Origin: Deltaproteobacteria bacterium
GTDB taxonomy: Bacteria > Desulfobacterota > Desulfobaccia > Desulfobaccales > 0-14-0-80-60-11
NCBI GenBank assembly: GCA_023381945.1
Contig: JAMCQY010000205.1
Coordinates: 1-29,748, forward strand
DNA length: 29,748 nt
Reading direction: 5' to 3'
The translations under genes were made by a program, and so were the position numbers. The notes beneath the pieces were generated by a model. That model searched no databases and was not told the DNA's origin. It saw nothing but the letters and a program-made list of their open reading frames with translations. This document shows, one piece after another, positions 14,264 through 23,277 of this stretch (the stretch's first letter is position 1; each line of letters opens with the position of its first letter).

Positions 14264-16448
14264 GAGCCTGAAGAGTAAGTTACTCCTGGCGGTCAGCGCC
14301 TTGGTGATCGCCAGTGGGTTAATCATTACCCTCCTGGTTACCCGCCAATACAGCGCTGCCCTGCGCCAGGCCATGGTTGGCCAGGTGGAGAGCGCTGCCC
14401 AAACCATTGCCCTGGATGCCGCCGACAAGATTCTCGTCAACGATCTCGTTTCCCTTCAGAGAATGCTGGACCAGCAGATTCAGAGCAACGCCGACCTTGG
14501 TTATATCTTGATCTTGAGAGACGGCCGGGTTCTCGCCCACACCTTTGAGCTTGGGGTGCCAGAAGAATTGATCGGGGCGAATAATCCCCTTCCAGGAGAG
14601 CGGCCCCATCTACAGGAAATCGTTTCCCAAAAAGGGGGATACTTCCTCGATGCCGCCTGGCCTATCTTTGGAGGCAAGGCCGGAGTTTTGCGTCTGGGTT
14701 TTTCTGAGAAAAACTACCACCGCCAGGTGGCCCAATTATGGTTGAAGATCGCTTTGTTTACCCTGGGGATTCTACTGATCGCCTGGATCGGGAGTCTGTT
14801 TTTCGTGCGGCGCATAACCCGGCCCCTGGCTGCACTGGTCAAGGCGACGCAAGAGATTGACCGCGGTGAATCAAATGTGCAGGTCGACGTGCAGGGGCAA
14901 GATGAAATCGCCGCCCTGGCGACCTCCTTCAATCACATGGTCAGCCGCCAGGAGGAATACACCCATCGCCTTGAAGAGCAGGCCATGGAATTGGAACGCG
15001 CCCATGGCCAGACGGTCACGGCCTGCAAAATAGTCCAGGAGGTCAGCGCCCTGTGCACCCTGGATGAGATGAGCGCCATTTTGTTAAAAAGACTGAAAGA
15101 TACCATGGTCTGCCAGAACGTAGCACTGGCGGTTCTCAGCTCCTCCAAGGATATGCTCTATGTCTTGTCAGGCCAGAAAGCCAGGATATTCCTCGCCCCT
15201 AAGATCATCCAGACGGTGAAGGACAGCCTAGAAGGAATAAAGAATATCACCTTTTCCCGCCGCAAACTCTTTAAGCCGCCATTACTCCCGGAAGACTTCG
15301 ATTCGGCGGAGCGCCAGGCCATTATTCCTCTTCAAAACAATAAGGTGCGCGGCGCCGCGATTGTCGCCTGCCCGGGAGGCTGCGCCTGCAATCACGAGGA
15401 GATCGAGCGGGTTCGCCTCATCTTAAATCAGACTGCTGGGGCCCTGGGCCGCGCCGTGCTTCACGAAGACGAGGTCCAAGGGCTCAAGAAGCGGCTTGAC
15501 GCCGCCACCGGCTTCGGCGATTTGATTGGCAAAGACCCCAAGATGCAGCTGGTCTATAAACTCATCGAAGACGTGGCGCCCTCGGATGCCACAGTCCTGA
15601 TCCAGGGCGAAAGCGGGACCGGCAAGGAATTGGTGGCCCGGGCCATTCATCAGCATAGTCCCAGGAGAGATGGACCATTCGTAGTGATCAACTGCTCGGC
15701 GTATCCCGCCACCCTGTTGGAGAGTGAGCTTTTCGGACACGAAAAAGGAGCCTTCACCGGGGCTTTGCGCCAAAAGGCAGGACGGTTTGAGCTGGCTCAC
15801 GGCGGCACGGTTTTTCTGGACGAAGTGGGAGACATTCCGCTGCAGGCCCAGGTCAAATTGCTCCGCGTGTTACAGACCCGGAAATTTGAGCGGGTAGGAG
15901 GAGAACAGACTCTCACAGTGAATGTGCGCGTCTTGGCGGCCAGCCATAAAGACCTGGTCCAAGAGGTAAAGAACGGCAACTTTCGGGAGGACCTCTTCTA
16001 TCGTCTCAACGTGATTCCGATAAAATTGCCGCCGCTCAGAGAGCGGGAAAATGATATTCCTCTGCTCGTCGAGCATTTCCTGAGACTCTTTGCGACCGAA
16101 AAGCGGAAAGAAGATATCCATGCGATCAGTTCTGAGGCCCTGCGCCTGCTCCTGAATTACACCTGGCCGGGCAATGTCAGGGAGTTGGAAAATACCATCG
16201 AGCATGCTGTAGTTCTGGCCAAGACCGGCCAAGTAGAACCCTGGGATTTACCTACCGCTATTCAATCTAGTTTGCCGGGGGCCTCACCGACCCTCTCCCA
16301 GAGGGAGGAAAAAGCCCTCCGGGAGATCCTGGAAGAGTGCGGTTGGAATAAAAAATTGGCCGCCCAGCGCCTTGGCATAAGCCGAAGCACCCTCTATCTC
16401 ATGCTGAAGAGGCATAAGATTTCCGGCTCCAAACCCACAACTCATTAA
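14253..16448 (+). CDS. Transmembrane sigma-54 activator (periplasmic sensor-HAMP-GAF-AAA+-Fis HTH)
   Basis: A 731-residue one-component enhancer-binding protein. TM1 is at about 9-29 ([20 protein letters not shown]), a periplasmic Cache-like region at about 30-165, TM2 at about 167-187, HAMP at about 188-240 ([20 protein letters not shown]) and a GAF-like domain at about 255-400 with C373, C377, C379 and H381. The AAA+ domain at about 425-655 has Walker A GESGTGKE, the sigma-54 contact loop GAFTGA, Walker [14 protein letters not shown] and an arginine-finger region. The Fis-type helix-turn-helix is at about 690-725 ([20 protein letters not shown]). There is no His-kinase and no receiver domain. 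It overlaps the PhnD-like gene, its likely periplasmic partner, and faces the sigma-54 promoter of the reductase operon. Confidence 0.93.
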   Translation: MRLKSLKSKLLLAVSALVIASGLIITLLVTRQYSAALRQAMVGQVESAAQTIALDAADKILVNDLVSLQRMLDQQIQSNADLGYILILRDGRVLAHTFELGVPEELIGANNPLPGERPHLQEIVSQKGGYFLDAAWPIFGGKAGVLRLGFSEKNYHRQVAQLWLKIALFTLGILLIAWIGSLFFVRRITRPLAALVKATQEIDRGESNVQVDVQGQDEIAALATSFNHMVSRQEEYTHRLEEQAMELERAHGQTVTACKIVQEVSALCTLDEMSAILLKRLKDTMVCQNVALAVLSSSKDMLYVLSGQKARIFLAPKIIQTVKDSLEGIKNITFSRRKLFKPPLLPEDFDSAERQAIIPLQNNKVRGAAIVACPGGCACNHEEIERVRLILNQTAGALGRAVLHEDEVQGLKKRLDAATGFGDLIGKDPKMQLVYKLIEDVAPSDATVLIQGESGTGKELVARAIHQHSPRRDGPFVVINCSAYPATLLESELFGHEKGAFTGALRQKAGRFELAHGGTVFLDEVGDIPLQAQVKLLRVLQTRKFERVGGEQTLTVNVRVLAASHKDLVQEVKNGNFREDLFYRLNVIPIKLPPLRERENDIPLLVEHFLRLFATEKRKEDIHAISSEALRLLLNYTWPGNVRELENTIEHAVVLAKTGQVEPWDLPTAIQSSLPGASPTLSQREEKALREILEECGWNKKLAAQRLGISRSTLYLMLKRHKISGSKPTTH

Positions 16449-16478
16449 GCCATAAATCTCGTTTTTAACATGCATTTG

Positions 16479-16590
16479 TGTCCGAAGGACCATTTTCGCG
16501 TCCGATTTTCGGACATAATCAATTAGCTGAAATAATTGCTGATTTATAATTGTGTCTAAGAGTGTCGTGTCCGATAAGCTCTGTCGGCCA
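16479..16590 (+). promoter_or_regulatory. Upstream activator sites: TGTCCGA palindromes
   Basis: Three related elements occur: GTCC-GAA-GGAC (16480-16490), the perfect GTCCGA-TTT-TCGGAC (16500-16514), and TGTCCGA (16568-16574) followed by a TGTCGG half (16581-16586). They lie 115-210 bp upstream of the -24/-12 promoter, the normal place for enhancer sites of a Fis-type activator. The adjacent 731-residue activator is the obvious candidate to bind them. The rest of this 320-bp gap is AT-rich and non-coding. Confidence 0.65.
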
Positions 16591-16689
16591 GCTGACATCA
16601 TCAGGTTCGCAAATCCTCCGCAATCGGTTTACCTTCCAATTTCCACCACATAAGGTCTGCATAAGGAATTTCTGGAAAGCCGTCAGTTC

Positions 16690-16705
16690 TGGCCTGAAAT
16701 ATGCT
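16690..16705 (+). promoter_or_regulatory. Sigma-54 (-24/-12) promoter of the reductase operon
   Basis: TGGCCT-N5-ATGCT: the invariant GG (16691-16692) and GC (16703-16704) have the exact 12-base step of the TGGCAC-N5-TTGC consensus. Transcription is expected near 16716, about 50 bases before the receiver-domain gene. An exact 8-bp tandem TTAGGTCA (16708-16715, 16716-16723) sits at the start point. Confidence 0.7.
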
Positions 16706-16768
16706 TATTAGGTCATTAGGTCATAAAGAGATTACTCACAATAATTCGGGGACTTGGGTAATTAAGGC

Positions 16769-17134
16769 ATGGGAATACTCAGGGTGGCGGTAGTTGATGC
16801 TGATGTCCAGTATTGCCGGGAACTCTGCGCCTTACTGGAGGAGGCCAATGTCCCTGTCGCCCCGCTATATTCCCTAAAAGATTTGCCCGAGCACCTGAGG
16901 AAAGAGCAGGTTGGAGTGTTGATGGTTGATCTGGATAACTTACCGGTCAACAACAACTTTTTTCGAAGCCTTAAAAAGCGATACCCCAACCTGCATATCC
17001 TGTGTCTCTCCAGCCGCTCCCACCACCCGGGCCTGGAAGAGGCCATGGGAGCGCATATTTGCGCCAGCCTGACCAAGCCCTTAAATTCCGAGGAGCTTTT
17101 TTACTGGCTCAAGGCCATTGCCGAAATTGGGTGA
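16769..17134 (+). CDS. Stand-alone response-regulator receiver domain
   Basis: A 121-residue CheY-like protein with no output domain. The acidic pair is Asp10/Asp12 ([10 protein letters not shown]), the likely phosphorylation site is Asp54 ([11 protein letters not shown]), the switch Ser is at 81-82 (CLSSRS) and the conserved Lys is Lys103 ([10 protein letters not shown]). It is the first gene after the sigma-54 promoter and is probably co-transcribed with the reductase. No histidine kinase is encoded in the window, so its phosphodonor is unknown; it may talk to a remote kinase or act as a phosphate sink. Confidence 0.82.
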   Translation: MGILRVAVVDADVQYCRELCALLEEANVPVAPLYSLKDLPEHLRKEQVGVLMVDLDNLPVNNNFFRSLKKRYPNLHILCLSSRSHHPGLEEAMGAHICASLTKPLNSEELFYWLKAIAEIG

Positions 17135-17217
17135 ATCCATGGTGGCGCAAACCGAAAAACCCGAATGAAAGTTTTTGGTTTTTTAGTACGAGAAATATGC
17201 ATGAAGGAGATATCAGC

Positions 17218-18108
17218 ATGGACAGACGTTCTTTTGTGAAGCTTGGCGGTCTCATAGGCGGCGCCCTTGGTGCAGCCGATTTGTTAGTTATTGGGGACGC
17301 CCTTGCCGACCCTTCTGCTGACCGAATCACCAGCCTGCCCGTGCTTGATCGTGTCAAAGCCGAGCCGGGCGAAGACGTGCTTATCCGCATGCAGCGGGAA
17401 CTGGTCCGTGCGATGAACAAACCCATCGAGAAGCGGCGCTGGGGGATGGTCATCGACACGCGCAAGTGCGTCGGCTGCCATTCCTGTAACGTGGGCTGCA
17501 TCATGGAAAACAAGCTCCCTCCCGGGGTGGTCTACCGCCCGGTGATCGACCAGGAAGTCGGCAGCTATCCCAATGTCGGCCGCAGGTTTCTGCCGCGGCC
17601 GTGCATGCATTGCAGCAATCCTCCCTGCGTGCCGGTCTGTCCGGTTAAAGCCACTTGGCAGCGCCCCGACGGCGCGGTGGTGATTGATTATAACGTCTGT
17701 ATCGGGTGCCGTTACTGCATCACCGCCTGCCCGTACCAGGCGCGGACCTTCGACTTCGGGGAGAACTGGGACAGTAAGGCCGCCTCCGGAAACGACGGCG
17801 GTCTGGCGCTGCAGACTTGTCGAAAATATGGGCAGGAGCCTTCTTTCGAGTATGGCGCCATCTGGCGCCGCCGCGAAGGCGTCATCCCTAAAAGTCCGGT
17901 GGGTAACGCCCGCAAGTGCACCTTCTGTGTGCACCGGCTGGAGCATCGTCAACTGCCGATGTGCGTGACGACCTGCATCGGGAGATCGACATTTTTCGGC
18001 GATCTCAATGACCCGACGACTCTGGTTTCCCAGCTATCTGTACATAACAACGCCGTAAGCTTGAAGCCGGAGCTGGGTACCTCACCAAAGGTCTTTTACC
18101 TGCTTTAA
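17218..18108 (+). CDS. Four-cluster ferredoxin subunit of molybdoenzyme (TtrB/SrdB-like)
   Basis: A 296-residue electron-transfer subunit. The start at 17218 has AAGGAG 8 bases upstream and begins a Tat signal ([20 protein letters not shown]). Sixteen Cys form four [4Fe-4S] sites: [37 protein letters not shown], and CTFCVHR with CVTTC. This pattern is shared by DmsB, PsrB, TtrB and ArrB. It would relay electrons from the NrfD-type membrane subunit to the catalytic subunit outside the cytoplasm. Gene order B-C-A matches ttrBCA and srdBCA. Upstream frame extension to 17002 overlaps the receiver gene and is not used. Confidence 0.9.
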   Translation: MDRRSFVKLGGLIGGALGAADLLVIGDALADPSADRITSLPVLDRVKAEPGEDVLIRMQRELVRAMNKPIEKRRWGMVIDTRKCVGCHSCNVGCIMENKLPPGVVYRPVIDQEVGSYPNVGRRFLPRPCMHCSNPPCVPVCPVKATWQRPDGAVVIDYNVCIGCRYCITACPYQARTFDFGENWDSKAASGNDGGLALQTCRKYGQEPSFEYGAIWRRREGVIPKSPVGNARKCTFCVHRLEHRQLPMCVTTCIGRSTFFGDLNDPTTLVSQLSVHNNAVSLKPELGTSPKVFYLL

Positions 18109-18123
18109 ACCAAGGAGGTCACA

Positions 18124-19350
18124 ATGGCTGTCTCTTCCGTCTCCGCAATTGACATTGCCAGTCCTGCCAACCGGGCGCGCCTGTTATGGGCCTTGTGGAT
18201 TTTGGCGGCTATCATAGGTGGGCTTGGTTTTCTGGAGCGTTTGCTTCACGGCGACCAGGGCACGGACTTTTCCAGCTATATCCCCTGGGGGCTCTGGGTT
18301 GCCGCGTATATCTACTTCAGCGGCTTGTCGGCCGGCGCATTCCTGCTTGCCGCCGCCATCTATGTTTTTAGAATCCGGGTGCTCGAACCGATTAGCCGCC
18401 TGGCGCTTCTCCTGGCCGCGGTAACGCTTCCCATGGGTTTGTTAATGATTGGCTTTGACCTTGGCCATTTGGAAAGAGCCTACCTGGTCATCATCCGCCC
18501 CCAGTTTCATTCGATGATGGCTTGGATGGTTTGGCTTTACACCACCTACCTGATCTTGGTGGTCGTTATGCTGTGGTTGAGTTACAAGAGCGATCAGCCC
18601 GGCAGGGATCCCGAGGCGGTGACCAAAGATCGTGCCAGGCTGCGCGTGCTGGCACTGATTGGCATCCCTCTGGCTATAGGGTTTGCCGGAGGCGTCGGCG
18701 CCCTCTTTGCAACTCTCGCAGCCCGCGAGTTTTGGCACTCCTCGTTATTTCCCATCTTTTTTCTGGTGGGGGCCCTGACGTCTGGCACGGCCTTGGTGAC
18801 CGCGGTGGTGGCCTGGCAATGGCCTTCACATGATGCCGCCTGGAAAGACCTTATGACTTTATTGGGTCGTACTGTCTTGGTGTTGATCCTCATCGATTTA
18901 ATCCTGGAATTGGCAGAGTTCATGACCCCGTCATGGTACCAGATTGGCTCGTTCTACGAGCTCACCAGGTATGTTTTGTTTGGACCTTACTGGTATGTGT
19001 TCTGGCTGGTGCACCTGCTGCTGGGCGTCATCGTGCCGATTGTGCTGCTGGCTAAAAACCGCAGCCCGATAATCACGGGAGTGGCTGCGGCCCTGGTGGC
19101 GGTTACCTTCTTCGCGGTGCGGTTGAATCTGGTGATTCCCGGTCTGGTTACTCCGGAACTCCGCGGCTTGGAACAGGCGTACCGCGACCCCATCGGCAAC
19201 CGGCTCACCTTCGCCTATTTTCCCACCTGGTTTGAGTGGCAAGTGCTCCTGGGCGCGATTGCTTTCGGGGTTGCCCTTTGGTACGTCTTGATACGCCTAT
19301 TCCCGCAGGTTCTCCCCAGTCCTGCGCAATCCAGTGAGGTGGGCCAATGA
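18124..19350 (+). CDS. NrfD/PsrC-type membrane anchor (TtrC/SrdC-like)
   Basis: A 408-residue inner-membrane protein with about nine to ten helices, the expected quinol-oxidising anchor of the reductase. Early segments include RLLWALWILAAIIGGLGFLE and SYIPWGLWVAAYIYFSGLSA, the NrfD-family start. The later FGPYWYVFWLVHLLLGVIVP and MTPSWYQIGSFYELTRYVLF are also typical. AGGAGG lies just before ATG 18124. Its last 4 bases overlap the catalytic-subunit gene (ATGA), a sign of translational coupling. No heme ligation is expected in this family. Confidence 0.9.
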   Translation: MAVSSVSAIDIASPANRARLLWALWILAAIIGGLGFLERLLHGDQGTDFSSYIPWGLWVAAYIYFSGLSAGAFLLAAAIYVFRIRVLEPISRLALLLAAVTLPMGLLMIGFDLGHLERAYLVIIRPQFHSMMAWMVWLYTTYLILVVVMLWLSYKSDQPGRDPEAVTKDRARLRVLALIGIPLAIGFAGGVGALFATLAAREFWHSSLFPIFFLVGALTSGTALVTAVVAWQWPSHDAAWKDLMTLLGRTVLVLILIDLILELAEFMTPSWYQIGSFYELTRYVLFGPYWYVFWLVHLLLGVIVPIVLLAKNRSPIITGVAAALVAVTFFAVRLNLVIPGLVTPELRGLEQAYRDPIGNRLTFAYFPTWFEWQVLLGAIAFGVALWYVLIRLFPQVLPSPAQSSEVGQ

Positions 19351-22300
19351 ACGAGAAACATGAGACGGAAAAAGTGAGCCGGCGGTATTTTCTCACCGCC
19401 TGCAGCGCCCTGGCCGGCGGCGTGGCCCTCAGCGTCTGGGGCTGCGGGAGTTCCGAGCAACCGGGATTGGACGGCACCAAGCCGGGGCCTTATCCACTGG
19501 CTGACGCCGAAAATGTCATCCACACCACCTGCCTGCAATGCAACACCCAGTGCACCCTCAAGGTCAAGCTCCAGGATGGCTTGGTTGTCAAAATCGACGG
19601 AAATCCTTACGGCGCTGACACGTTGTACCCACATTTGCCCTATGGAACGCCGCCCGAGGAAGCCGTGGCGGTCGATAGTGCGGTTTGCCCAAAGGGCCAG
19701 GCCGGCGTGCAGACCCTCTACGACCCCTATCGCGTTCGGAGAGTCCTTAAACGCGCCGGGGCTCGCGGTTCGAACAAATGGCGCACCATTTCTTTCGAGC
19801 AGGCCATCCAGGAGATCAGCGAGGGCGGCCAACTGTTTGCCGACCTTGGTGAAAAACGCGTGGTCCCGGGGTTCAGGGAGGTCATCAAGCTGCGGGACGC
19901 CAAGCTGGCCAAAGAGCTGGCCGCGGATGCGGAGGCCATCCGCAGCGGCAAGCTGACCGTGGAGGCTTTCAAAGCAAAGAACTCCGTCCACCTGGACCTG
20001 TTGATCGACCCGGATCATCCCGACCTGGGGCCCAAGAACAATCAGTTCGTCCTGCAAGGCGGGCGTATCTCTCCGGATCGTGAATTAATCACCAAACGTT
20101 TCACTTTCGGTTCCCTGGGATCGGTTAACTGGTTCGGGCACACGACCATTTGCGAGCAGGCTCATCACGTGGCCTTCATGTATTCCCTGGCCCAATGGCA
20201 GGGAAAAGACGGCAAGTTCTCCTGGGTCAAGGGCCCCAATCATATGAAACCCGATTATACCCAGGCAGAGTTCGTGATCTTCTGGGGCACGGGCTTCAAC
20301 GAAGCGAATTTCGGGCCCACCTCGATGAGCCCCCGGGTGTCGCAGGCCATTGTCGACGGCAAGCTCAAGATCGCGGTGATCGACCCGCGACTGTCAAAGA
20401 GTGCGGCAAAGGGGTGGTGGATTCCCGTAAGTCCCAACGGCAACCTGGCGCTGGCTTTGGCCATGACCCAATGGATCATCGGCAACCAGCGCTATGACGA
20501 AAAGTTCCTGCGGAATGCCAACAAGGCCGCGGCCAATGCCGCAGGCGAGAAGAGCTGGACCAATGCCACCTGGCTGGTGAACCCCAAGACCGGCAAATTT
20601 CTCCGGGCCGAGGAGGCCAAAGTGGGAACCGCGAACCAGTTCGTGGCGCTGGTGGGGGGCAAACCGGTAGCCGTAGATCCATCGGACACCAAGGGCGCAG
20701 TGGTGGGCGATCTGGATGTGGCGGCCACCATTAACGGCATTGCGGTCGCTTCAAGCTTCAGGCTGCTCAAGGAGGCGGCAGCCGCCAAAAGTCTGGCCGA
20801 ATACGCCGAAACTGCCGGAGTGGAAGCATCTAAGATTGAGGCCCTGGCCAAGGAGTTCACCAGTCACGGGAAAAAGGCGGGCATTGACTTTTACCGCGGT
20901 CCCATCAAAACGACTTATGGCTACTATACCGCGCAAGCGATTATCATTCTGAACTTCCTCATCGGCAATGTGGACCATGTGGGCGGATTCATGAAAGGAG
21001 GCGGCGCCTGGGATGGCACCGGCGGCAAGCCGGGCCAGCCGTTCCCGATAGCCAAGTTGCACCCGAACGCGCTGACGCCCTTCGGGGTCAAGCTGACGCG
21101 GGAAAGCTCAGGTCCATATGAAACCTGCACCCTTTTCAAGCGGGACGGCTATCCGGCCAAGCGGCCCTGGTTTCCTTTTACCGACGATGTGTATCAGGAG
21201 ATCATCCCTGCCGCCAACGCCGGCTACCCGTATCCCATCAAGATCCTCTGGCTTCATTATGGCACCCCGGCGATAGCCACGCCCGCCGGGCACCTCCAGA
21301 TCAAGATGCTCCAGGATACCGGGAAAATTCCGCTCTTCATCGCCACGGACATCGTGATCGGCGAGACCAGCATGTACGCCGACTACATCTTTCCGGACCT
21401 GTCGTACCTGGAGCGCTGGTCAAACCCCTTAGGCACCAGCCCTGTGGTCCTCACTCAAATCAGCAAGTTCAGACAACCCGTCGCGGCGCCGATCCCTGAG
21501 ATCGTCACCATTGACGGGGAGCAACAGCCGATTAGCCTTGAGGCAACCATGATCGCTCTGGCCAAAAAGCTGGGGGTATCCGGATTTGGCCAAGACGCCT
21601 TCGGGCCCGGGCATAACCTGAAACGGTCCGAAGATTTTCACCTCAAGCTGATCGCCAATCTTGCCGCCGGCGATAAGCCCGGTGACGGGGTGCCTGAGGC
21701 CGACGGTGCCGAGATGGAGTTATTGCGTAAGGCCAGGCGGCATCTGCCCCAGGCCGTTTTTGACGAGCAGAAATGGCAGGCTGCGGTTGGCGGCCATTGG
21801 CCGCAAGTGGTTTATCTGCTCAACCGCGGCGGACGGTTCGAGGCCTCCTCGGGCGCCTACGCAGGAGGCTTCGCCAAACACCCCTGGGCGAACCAGCTGA
21901 ACATTTATGTCGAGCCGGTCGGTTCAGGCATCCACGCCGGGAAGGGCCAGCGGTTTTCGGGCGTGCCCATCTATCAAGAGTTTGAATCCTTCGACGGGAA
22001 GCCGGTATCTTCCCCGCAGGAGTTCAACCTGGAGCTGATTACCTATAAGGAAATTCATGGCTGTGAGTCCCGCACGATTGGCAATTACGCCGCCCAGATG
22101 GCGATTATGCCAGAGAATTTCGTCTACTTAAATAAGATTGACGCGCAGCGCCTTGGCCTGGTTGACGGCGACACGGTAAGGGTCGAGAGCCCTGGTTTCA
22201 AGGGGAGCTTCGATCTGGGGCCGGGACAGCCGCCCAGTAAAGTGGAAGGCAAGGTCCGCGTCGTCCAGGGGCTGCGGCCGGGGGTGGTCAGCATCTCTTT

Positions 22301-22505
22301 TCATTATGGGCACTGGGCCTACGGGGCTCGCGATATCGAAATAGACGGCCAGCGGATCCCCGGGGAGCAGGCGCGCGGCAAAGGGCTGGCGCCTAATGCA
22401 GCGATGGCCGTCGATGGTTATCTTAAGGATGTGTGCCTGACGGACCCGATTGCCGGAGACAGCGCTTTCACCGGATCGCGGATAAAGCTGGTCAAGATTG
22501 CCTAG
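19347..22505 (+). CDS. Molybdopterin oxidoreductase catalytic subunit, TtrA/SrdA-like
   Basis: A 1052-residue Mo-bis-MGD reductase. A Tat motif SRRYFL (residues 11-16) is followed by hydrophobic residues and VWGC with Cys33, a possible lipobox. The FS0 cluster ligands are Cys62, Cys65, Cys69 and Cys114 (TTCLQCNTQC, AVCPKGQAG). The likely Mo ligand is Cys269 in GHTTICEQAHHV. KIDGNPYGAD and LYDPYRVRRVLKRAGARG resemble tetrathionate reductases. Size also favours TtrA/SrdA (about 1000) over ArrA/ArxA (about 850). Substrate options are tetrathionate, selenate, arsenate or another oxyanion. The C-terminal MGD-binding region is intact (HGCESRTIGNY, SFHYGHWAYG). No dedicated TorD-type chaperone gene is seen. 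Confidence 0.88.
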   Translation: MNEKHETEKVSRRYFLTACSALAGGVALSVWGCGSSEQPGLDGTKPGPYPLADAENVIHTTCLQCNTQCTLKVKLQDGLVVKIDGNPYGADTLYPHLPYGTPPEEAVAVDSAVCPKGQAGVQTLYDPYRVRRVLKRAGARGSNKWRTISFEQAIQEISEGGQLFADLGEKRVVPGFREVIKLRDAKLAKELAADAEAIRSGKLTVEAFKAKNSVHLDLLIDPDHPDLGPKNNQFVLQGGRISPDRELITKRFTFGSLGSVNWFGHTTICEQAHHVAFMYSLAQWQGKDGKFSWVKGPNHMKPDYTQAEFVIFWGTGFNEANFGPTSMSPRVSQAIVDGKLKIAVIDPRLSKSAAKGWWIPVSPNGNLALALAMTQWIIGNQRYDEKFLRNANKAAANAAGEKSWTNATWLVNPKTGKFLRAEEAKVGTANQFVALVGGKPVAVDPSDTKGAVVGDLDVAATINGIAVASSFRLLKEAAAAKSLAEYAETAGVEASKIEALAKEFTSHGKKAGIDFYRGPIKTTYGYYTAQAIIILNFLIGNVDHVGGFMKGGGAWDGTGGKPGQPFPIAKLHPNALTPFGVKLTRESSGPYETCTLFKRDGYPAKRPWFPFTDDVYQEIIPAANAGYPYPIKILWLHYGTPAIATPAGHLQIKMLQDTGKIPLFIATDIVIGETSMYADYIFPDLSYLERWSNPLGTSPVVLTQISKFRQPVAAPIPEIVTIDGEQQPISLEATMIALAKKLGVSGFGQDAFGPGHNLKRSEDFHLKLIANLAAGDKPGDGVPEADGAEMELLRKARRHLPQAVFDEQKWQAAVGGHWPQVVYLLNRGGRFEASSGAYAGGFAKHPWANQLNIYVEPVGSGIHAGKGQRFSGVPIYQEFESFDGKPVSSPQEFNLELITYKEIHGCESRTIGNYAAQMAIMPENFVYLNKIDAQRLGLVDGDTVRVESPGFKGSFDLGPGQPPSKVEGKVRVVQGLRPGVVSISFHYGHWAYGARDIEIDGQRIPGEQARGKGLAPNAAMAVDGYLKDVCLTDPIAGDSAFTGSRIKLVKIA

Positions 22506-22544
22506 GCCCTTGCCTGGTGAAAGTCTTTACAGGAGCCTAAAGAG

Positions 22545-23261
22545 ATGGAGCAAGCCGTAAAGGTCAAGACCTCGGTGCAAAGCTTCGAGGAGTTGCTGGC
22601 CGGTTCAGTGGCGGCCCATGGGCACCTCTGTCCGGGCCAGATCGTGGGCGTGCGGATGGGTCTCCTGGGCTTACGGCTCCTGGATTTCGAGGCGCCGCCC
22701 ACCTATCCGCAACTGAAGAGGCTCATCGTCTTTATCGAAATGGACCGCTGCACCGGTGATGCCGTCGCTTATGTCACCAACGTCAAGCTGGGGCGGCGGT
22801 CCCTGAAGTTTGTGGACTACGGCATTATGGCGGCCACCTTCGTGAATCTGGAAAACGGCCAGGCCTTCCGGGTCATCTCCACCGAGGAATCCCGGGACCT
22901 GGCCCTGATGTATGCTCCCCTGGAGGCGGATAAGCGAGAGGCCCAATTGGCCGCCTACCGGATTATGCCGGATAGCGTACTTTTCCGGGTGCAGCGGGTG
23001 CAGGTCGACCTGACCCCCTTTGACCTGCCGGGCCCGACCCGCCGCAAAGTTACCTGTGTGCAATGCGGTCAGGTGGTCCGGGATAACCGGGAGGTGGTCA
23101 AAGACGGCCATCCCTATTGCCGGCCCTGCGCCGGCGGGGGATATTTTACCGCGGCCAGAGAGATTGCCTGGGAAGAAATGAACTGGGCGCCTTTATCGCC
23201 GGGGCCGGGAAAACCTGTTCCATCACTCCAAAATGAGCCGGCCGCGGCGGGCCGCCAGTAG
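22545..23261 (+). CDS. FmdE-family protein with C-terminal zinc ribbon
   Basis: A 238-residue cytosolic protein. The N-terminal domain (about 10-165) has the FmdE signature AAHGHLCPGQIVGVRMGLLG and MDRCTGDAVAYVTNVKLGRR, with Cys and His likely binding metal. The C-terminal part has VTCVQCGQVVRDNREVVKDG and YCRPCAGGG, a treble-clef zinc motif of the four-Cys type. FmdE-like proteins accompany molybdenum or tungsten enzymes in anaerobes and are suspected in cofactor handling. Placed 39 bases after the catalytic subunit, with moeA- and moaA-like genes behind, a maturation role for this reductase is likely but inferred. Confidence 0.86.
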   Translation: MEQAVKVKTSVQSFEELLAGSVAAHGHLCPGQIVGVRMGLLGLRLLDFEAPPTYPQLKRLIVFIEMDRCTGDAVAYVTNVKLGRRSLKFVDYGIMAATFVNLENGQAFRVISTEESRDLALMYAPLEADKREAQLAAYRIMPDSVLFRVQRVQVDLTPFDLPGPTRRKVTCVQCGQVVRDNREVVKDGHPYCRPCAGGGYFTAAREIAWEEMNWAPLSPGPGKPVPSLQNEPAAAGRQ

Positions 23262-23277
23262 CCTTGAGGTCATCGAG

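Noticed and set aside
19215..20057. Minus-strand open frame of 280 codons
   Set aside because: Antisense to the molybdoenzyme and anchor genes, whose motifs are intact; no ribosome site or recognisable domain.
19347..22505. Assignment as ArrA or ArxA because of the arsenic context
   Set aside because: The protein is about 200 residues too long and its N-terminal Cys motif and B-C-A order fit TtrA/SrdA better; context alone is not enough.
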